Assembly: GCA_951804985.1 (NCBI GenBank) | Contig: OX638133.1 | Span: 31,769,963 to 31,833,962 of the forward strand | Source of the DNA: Dryomyza anilis | Lineage: Eukaryota > Arthropoda > Insecta > Diptera > Dryomyzidae | Length of the DNA stretch: 64,000 nucleotides | Direction of reading: 5' to 3' | In this document: positions 58,596 to 64,000 of the stretch, in pieces | How positions within the stretch are numbered: position 1 is the stretch's first letter | Layout: the number at the start of each line of letters is the position of its first letter | The notes under the pieces: model-generated | The model's database searches: none | Told to the model about the DNA's origin: nothing | What the model saw: only the letters and a program-made list of their open reading frames with translations | Program-made: the position numbers and the translations under genes

Positions 58596-59805
58596 TTTTT
58601 CACTATAAATAAAATTTTCGCTAGAAAATAAATTTTACACTTAAAATTCAATATTTAATATTTAATTTACAAATATTTAATTTTTCACTAAAAATCAAAT
58701 TTTTCACTAAAATTCAATTTTTCACTGAAAATTCAATATATCACTAAATATTCAATTTTTCACTGAAAATTCAATTTTTCACTGAAAATTCAATTTTTCA
58801 CTAAAAATACAATTTTTCACTAAAAATTCAATTTTTCACTAAAAATCAAATTTTTCACTAAAAATTCAATTTTTCACTAAAAATTCAATTTTTCACTAAA
58901 AATTCAATTTTCACTAAAAATTCAATTTTTCACTGAAAAATTAAATTTTTCACTAAAAATTCAATTTTTTACTAAAATTCAATTTTTCACTAAAAATTCA
59001 ATTTTTCACTAAAAATTCAATTTTTCACTAAAAATTCAATTTTTCACTAAAAATTCAATTTTTCACTAAAAATTCAATTTTTCACTAAAAATTCAATTTT
59101 TCACTAAAAATTCAATTTTTCACTAAAAAATTCAATTTTTCACTGAAAATTCAATTTTTCACTAAAAATTCAATTTTTCACTAAAAATTCAATTTTTCAC
59201 TAAAAATACAATTTTTCACTAAAAATTCAATTTTTCACTAAAAATTCAATTTTTCACTAAAAATTCAATTTTTCACTAAAAATTCAATTTTTCACTAAAA
59301 ACTCAATTTTTCACTAAAAACTCAATTTTTCACTAAAAATTAAATTTTTCACCAAAAATTCAATTTTTCACTAAAAATTCAATTTTTCACTAAAAATTCA
59401 ATTTTTCACTAAAAATTCAATTTTTCACTAAAAATTCAATTTTTCACTAAAAATTCAATTTTTCACTAAAAATTCAATTTTTCACTAAAAATTCAATTTT
59501 TCACTAAAAATTCAATTTTTTACTAAAAATTCAATTTTTCACAAAAATACAATTTTTTACTAAAAATTCAATTTTTCACTAAAAATTCAATTTTTCACTA
59601 AAAATTCAATTTTTCACTAAAAATTCAATTTTTCACTAAAAATTCAATTTTTCACTAAAAATTCAATTTTTTACTATTTTGCACTAAAAATTCAATTTTT
59701 CACTAAAAATTCAAATTTTCACTAAAAATTCAATTTTTCACTGCAAATTCAATTTTTCACTAAAAATTTAATTTTTCACTAAAAATTCAATTTTTCACTA
59801 AAATA
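58596..59805. repeat. Minisatellite of 19-bp units, about 60 copies
   Basis: The unit is AATTTTTCACTAAAAATTC. The first few units (to about 58750) are diverged, the central ones are nearly identical, and a few carry single changes (CACTGAAAA, ACTCAA, TTACT). Confidence 0.95.
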
Positions 59806-59939
59806 AAAAAAAAAAAATTTTTAGTGTAAAAAAAAAAAATTTAGCGAAATATTTAATTTTAGTGGAAATTTGATTATTTTGTGTAAAGCTTTCACTAAAT
59901 AAAAATTTCAATAAAATATATTTTTAAATTTATTTTTCC
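59806..59939. repeat. Inverted, decayed units bordering the minisatellite
   Basis: AATTTTTAGTGTAAAAAAAA, AATTTAGCGAAATATTTAA and TTTTAGTGGAAATTTGA read as the inverse of the 19-bp unit. Confidence 0.5.
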
Positions 59940-60771
59940 AAATGGTCCCACTGTATGAAAAACATTTATTTGTATTGCTTGCAATTCGCAGTTTTTTTTA
60001 TTTTTATTTTCATTTATTGTCTTTCATCAGCAGTCACACGGCAGGCACAGGGATGCTTCCGTTGCGGCGACATCGTGTGCCACAGCGGCGCCATATTGTC
60101 TACCATAATTTTCGGCGTCAAATTCTCGTAACGAGCATTCGCGCCGCCATCCGCCATTCGCTTAACAGCAATACAAAAACGCTGTGCAACAACATGTTGT
60201 TGTTACTGTTATTGTTGTTGTTGTTGGCTTTTTTAACGCAGTGTAAATTGTTTTAATACTTTTAACGGTTTATGGCGCCATCTTGCGAGCAATCGTTGCA
60301 GCGGCGATGTACAACACGTGTAGCGCACGTTAAAATCTCAACTTTTATGAGCAACACTAGACGAGGAAGCAGCAATAGCAACAGCAGCAGCAACAGAACA
60401 GAACGACAACAAAAACGCGAAAGTCGTAAAATTTGCGTTACGTTTTGCTAAGTTTTTTTATAATTTTTTCGTTTTTTCCCACCTTTATCCAGGATGCTGT
60501 GGGGCTTCTCTGTCAAGTGGCAATTGAACAAAGTTTCATTAAAGTTGTTGTTAGCATTTTTTTGTTTTTTATTTTTTATTTGACATTAAATCAACGGCAT
60601 GAACTGCTGTGACATTTAGCAGGACATTACCTTGCTACTGTCATTCACCTGGCTGTCATTTATGGGGTGTTTGTTGTTATAATTTTTATTTATTTTATTC
60701 TATAATGAAATACTTTTCGTCATGTTTATTGTAATTAATCTATAATTATATTTTTTATTCTTTTTTTACAG
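59940..60771. other. GC-richer DNA with triplet runs, no coding gene seen
   Basis: Holds GTTGTTGTT and CAGCAGCAG runs and words such as GGCGCCATCTTGCGAGCAAT. The frame at 59942-60256 ends in a poly-Leu stretch made by TTG repeats. Composition suggests host regulatory or untranslated sequence rather than transposon. Confidence 0.4.
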
Positions 60772-60820
60772 ATTTTCGCACAGGCTGTAACGCTTTTTGG
60801 TATTTAATGAATTTTTGATT
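60772..60820 (+). other. Candidate 49-nt untranslated exon
   Basis: Preceded by TTTTTTATTCTTTTTTTACAG, shortened here to its last part TTCTTTTTTTACAG, and followed by the strong donor GTAAGTATT (60821). All three frames meet a stop inside, so it could only be a leader or terminal exon. It might belong to the same plus-strand gene as 18679-19334, but nothing shows this. Confidence 0.25.
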
Positions 60821-60852
60821 GTAAGTATTTCAAAACTTAAATTATTAAATAT

Positions 60853-61085
60853 TAAGGGTGTGTGCGAATTCGACTAAATTGCTTACTAAACTAAATTTTA
60901 TCGGTAACGCAGTGTTCGACTTTTCAATTTAGCAATGATTCGAGCAGACTAAAGTGAACTAAAGTGGAAAACAGACATTGATAGTCTATTGACTTTAACA
61001 ATTACCGGTTACCAAATGGAGATCAAATAAAAAGTCGTTCAATTTAGATTAGTCAGCAGTTTAGTTGAATTCGCACAGATCCTAA
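60853..61085. mobile_element. MITE with TTAAGGGTGTGTGCGAATTC ends
   Basis: The right end GAATTCGCACAGATCCTAA is inverse, and the arms extend to AACTAAACTG / CGACTAAATTGC. About 233 bp, non-coding. Confidence 0.7.
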
Positions 61086-61270
61086 AAATATAATTATATC
61101 TAACCTCGAATTTAATCCGTGTATAGAAAATCGATTTTTTTGAGGAGGTCACCTAAACTCGATTTGTCAGACAAAAAATTATTTTTATATGTTTTACCAT
61201 AAAATAAAAAGATTTATTTAAAAACAAGGATTATTTCTTCCGTTAAAAGTTACTCGTATATTGAGTACTA

Positions 61271-62100
61271 TACACGGACGAAAAAAAGTTCTAAAATCCA
61301 GAAGGAATCAAGAAGTATACGGAGTGATATACAGCTAAACCGAAAAATCCTTAATTTCAAGAAAAGGATTTACTTAGTTATCAAAAAAAGTAATTAAGTA
61401 GAAAATTCTTGAATGCAGTTGTTAATTTCTTAGCTATCAAAAAAGTAGTTAAGTAGAATTATTCTTGAATTCAGATATTAATTTCTTAGATATTCGCTTT
61501 TTCTATTTTTATATCTTTAACATTTATACATACACAGACGCTTGCTTGACTGGCTGTACTTTGTTGTTCTATTCGTGAAAACACACACATGCAAACATTG
61601 TATATCATGCTGTTTTTTAATACCTTAGAAAAAGACATCTGCAAACCAGAAAAATTGTACTTAGTTACTCTTTGATTCCTAAGAACAAAATGTCTTAATA
61701 TCTAGAAGAATGTGGCTCAGTTACTTTCAATAGACAGACATGCACACTAACAAACAGATGACGACATCCCAACAAAAAACATACAAGTGAATTTTACAGA
61801 CAAAGAAAGACCGATGACAACAGACAACAGCAGATACATGAACACGTGTTCCTTTTGCGAAGAATACAGCAACAATTTTGTGTGTTCTTTTTGGTTTTTA
61901 ATAATCAATAAATTAACTTCTGAAAATCCAGTTGAATATAGTTTCTTTACTTTTTTGACAACTAAGTAATTTGCTTTCTTGATATCCAGATGACAAATTC
62001 TTGAATTTTAGTAGTATTTTATTGATATTAGTCATATTCTACTATTTTTCTTTCTAACCGAATTCTTCTCGAGTTTTAGAATTTTATTTACCTCCGTGTA
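61271..62100. mobile_element. 830-bp element with TACACGGA ends
   Basis: TACACGGACGAAAAAAAGTT then CTAAAA at the left faces TTTTAGAATTTTATTTACCT-CCGTGTA at the right. AAGTAGTTAAGTAGAA and AATTCTTGAAT words repeat inside. The frame 61787-61969 has no domain. Confidence 0.65.
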
Positions 62101-62107
62101 TGAGGTA

Positions 62108-62418
62108 ATAATAATAATAGTTTGGCGCTACAGTCCTGTACAGAACTTCGGCCGAGCTCTCTCACCATTTTGAGCTGTGCGTGTTATATTTGTACTCAAA
62201 GTGGTGGGACCTACAGTTTATTGCCGAATCCGAACGGCGGGTGAGAGCTTTTCATAGGCAATGTTTTACTCTCGTAGGTTTGCCATTTACTGACGAGAGG
62301 TAGCGCGGTATAGAATAATTTTTCTATGAAAAGATGTTGTTAGCCCCAGTCCAGGCTTGAACCGGGGACCTTTTGACTCGCAGTCCAACGCACCAACCAC
62401 TGAGCTACCGCGGCTACA
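62108..62418 (-). mobile_element. tRNA-derived SINE, full copy, minus strand
   Basis: Complete from the AATAATAATAG tail (left) to the head GAGCTACCGCGGCTAC (right). ATGAGGTA flanks it at 62100-62107 and 62419-62426. The A-box and B-box complements (CCAACCACTGAGCTA and GGCTTGAACC) are intact. Confidence 0.9.
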
Positions 62419-62545
62419 ATGAGGTATATCGATCGATCACGCCCATTTTCAATACCAGACAGCGTATGTATCCAAGTAATCTATATTGTGAGTTTCATTT
62501 TTATAGTTTAACTCTTCTTCTTCCTATAAACGTGTTTTCAAATAT
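62419..62545 (-). repeat. Dispersed repeat R1, copy e (fragment)
   Basis: ATGAGGTATATCGATCGATC, CCATTTTCAATACCAGACAG and GTAATCTATATTGTGAGTTT match the R1 order. The SINE inserted at its edge. Confidence 0.55.
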
Positions 62546-62549
62546 ATAA

Positions 62550-64000
62550 TTGTGATTACTTGACAAAATTTTCGACGTATCAAACCGACAATGGCGCAGT
62601 TTTTATCAAAAGCTACCAATTTTCGACTCGTTTCGAATATATACCGGGAATCTACTTTAACATTCATTAAAAATTAATAACCCGCGCTTTTCTTCTCAAA
62701 ATTTATCAATGCCTATTTGCCGAAAATATGTCCCAAATATGCCAATAAAATTTCAAAAATTTTGTTTTGGGTAATTTATAGAAAATTGTATATAGCGTCA
62801 CAAGACAACATTTTTGGACAGTTTAAAAATAATTTATCGCAATTCAAACAAACAAATGCGGATTTTGTTTCAAAAGCTGCCTATTTTCTCCTATACCAAA
62901 AATACTTATGCCCGGAATCTGCCTTCAAAATTCGAAAAAATTGCTATATGCTTCAAAAATTTGTCCAATTACCTGCGTGTTTGCCGAAAATATGACCCAA
63001 ATATTCCAGAATTTTGACTCTGGAAGTTTATAGGAAATATATGGCATCACAAGACATCGTTCGGGTAGTTTAGAAACAGTTTATCGCAAGAATTTAAGCA
63101 TACAAAGGCGGATTTTGTTTCAAGAGCAGCCTATTTTCACCCATCCAAAAATATGTCAGGAATTTGCCTTCAAAATTCGAAAAATTGCTATACGATTTAA
63201 AAAAATGTCCAATTATCATTTTGTGTATTTTCCGAAAATATGCCTCAAATATTCCAGAAGATGCCAAAAATCGGGACATTTATATGAATGAATTGCTTCA
63301 CTTGAAATTATTTGCAGGCACAAGGCAGTTTTAAAACCTTTTATGGCTATATTCCAAGCAGACAAAACCGGAGTTTATACCAAAAGCAGTCTGTTTTCTT
63401 TTCGTTCCTAAAATAAACCAGGAATAGGCCTATAAAATTCGTTGAAATTTTATAATCTGCAATACGTTTCCAACAAACTTGCAATTATCTGTTTGTTTCC
63501 GGAAATAAGTTGAATATATTTCTGAAAATGACAGAAATTTGCAATGATTTGGTCGCAAATCATTGCAAGACAACATTGTTGACATGATTAGTGCAGTTTA
63601 GTAACATTTTATCCAAAGATTTCAAGCTGAGAAAGGCGAATTTTGTATCAAATGCTGCCTATTTTCCTTCCATACCCAAAATATGGCAGGAATCTCACTA
63701 CAAAATAACACAAAATTTTATTAGCTGTTATACGCTTCCAAAATCATCCATTTAAGTCTGAGTTTGGCGAAAATATACCCAAAATATTCCAGAAAAATGC
63801 AAAAATTGTATTTCGGAAACTTTATATAAAATGAATAGCAACAGAGGACTAAATTTTTGGCAGAATCCAGGCAGATTAGAAACTATTTAAACAAGATTTC
63901 AATCAGACAGACAGCGATGTTCAATTATCTGTGTATTTTCCGAAAATATGCCCCAAATATTCCAGAAGATGCCAAAAATGTCCAATTATCTGTTTTCTTT
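62550..64000. repeat. Diverged tandem array, unit about 250-270 bp, open at the right edge
   Basis: The anchor CGAAAATATG or a variant starts at 62721, 62985, 63233, 63500, 63768 and 63941 (spacings 264, 248, 267, 268, 173). Each unit also has CCCAAATATTCCAG, TGCCTATTTTC and CAGGAATNTGCC. The last spacing shows an internal deletion. Frames here are by-products. Confidence 0.8.

Noticed and set aside
58596..59805. Regular short repeats that could suggest a CRISPR array
   Set aside because: Units are contiguous 19-mers without spacers, in an insect genome.
59942..60256. 104-codon frame ending in a long leucine run, like a signal peptide
   Set aside because: The leucines come from a TTG/CTG triplet run and the frame stops soon after; no domain and no splice sites.

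Overview
The window reads as nuclear DNA of a higher fly (Diptera, probably a muscoid/calyptrate species). It is AT-rich and dominated by interspersed repeats. The genes have short GT-AG introns (57-60 nt where uninterrupted), CAA/CAG-type triplet runs are common, and the only clear protein genes belong to an insect family (DUF1091, PF06477, CheB-related secreted proteins). The species is an inference; no bacterial-style operons, rRNA or CRISPR are present.

Left part (1-17.3 kb): stacked transposons. A hAT-like element with an exact 8-bp duplication (614-4709) holds a palindromic MITE, and inside that lie a broken Ty3/gypsy element of CsRn1 type (gag intact, pol cut off within the reverse transcriptase) and one copy of a dispersed repeat here called R1. 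A second R1 copy (4790-7298) is split by two MITEs, the larger of which holds the 3' part of a LOA/I-type LINE. Next come a 3.3-kb TIR element carrying two candidate coding exons (8304-11605), a hAT-like element with a SINE in it (13738-15062), and two inverted copies of a repeat with a recurrent CCGGACGGGACA box.

Middle (17.3-37 kb): no convincing protein gene. A TATA-less Inr+DPE promoter with a downstream splice donor (18679-19334) may be the untranslated first exon of a plus-strand gene whose other exons are distant. Around it lie a ~170-bp tandem array, many MITEs, tRNA-derived SINE copies and a ~1-kb four-fold palindromic element family (27.3, 29.4, 46.6, 54.3 kb).

Gene cluster (37.3-51.4 kb): four tandem minus-strand DUF1091 genes (172-180 aa) with the same splice positions and phases. 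I rebuilt all exons from splice sites and open frames. Three of the four have a greatly enlarged second intron, and in each the extra DNA is almost all transposon; in two the insertion ends within 13 nt of the 5' splice site. Genes of this family encode small secreted proteins, some of them linked to chemosensation in Drosophila; the role of these four cannot be read from sequence.

Right part (51.4-64 kb): more MITEs and SINEs, a ~42-bp array (54.6-55.2 kb), a ~1.2-kb array of 19-bp units (58.6-59.8 kb), a GC-richer stretch with a possible untranslated exon (60772-60820), and a ~250-270-bp array running off the right edge.
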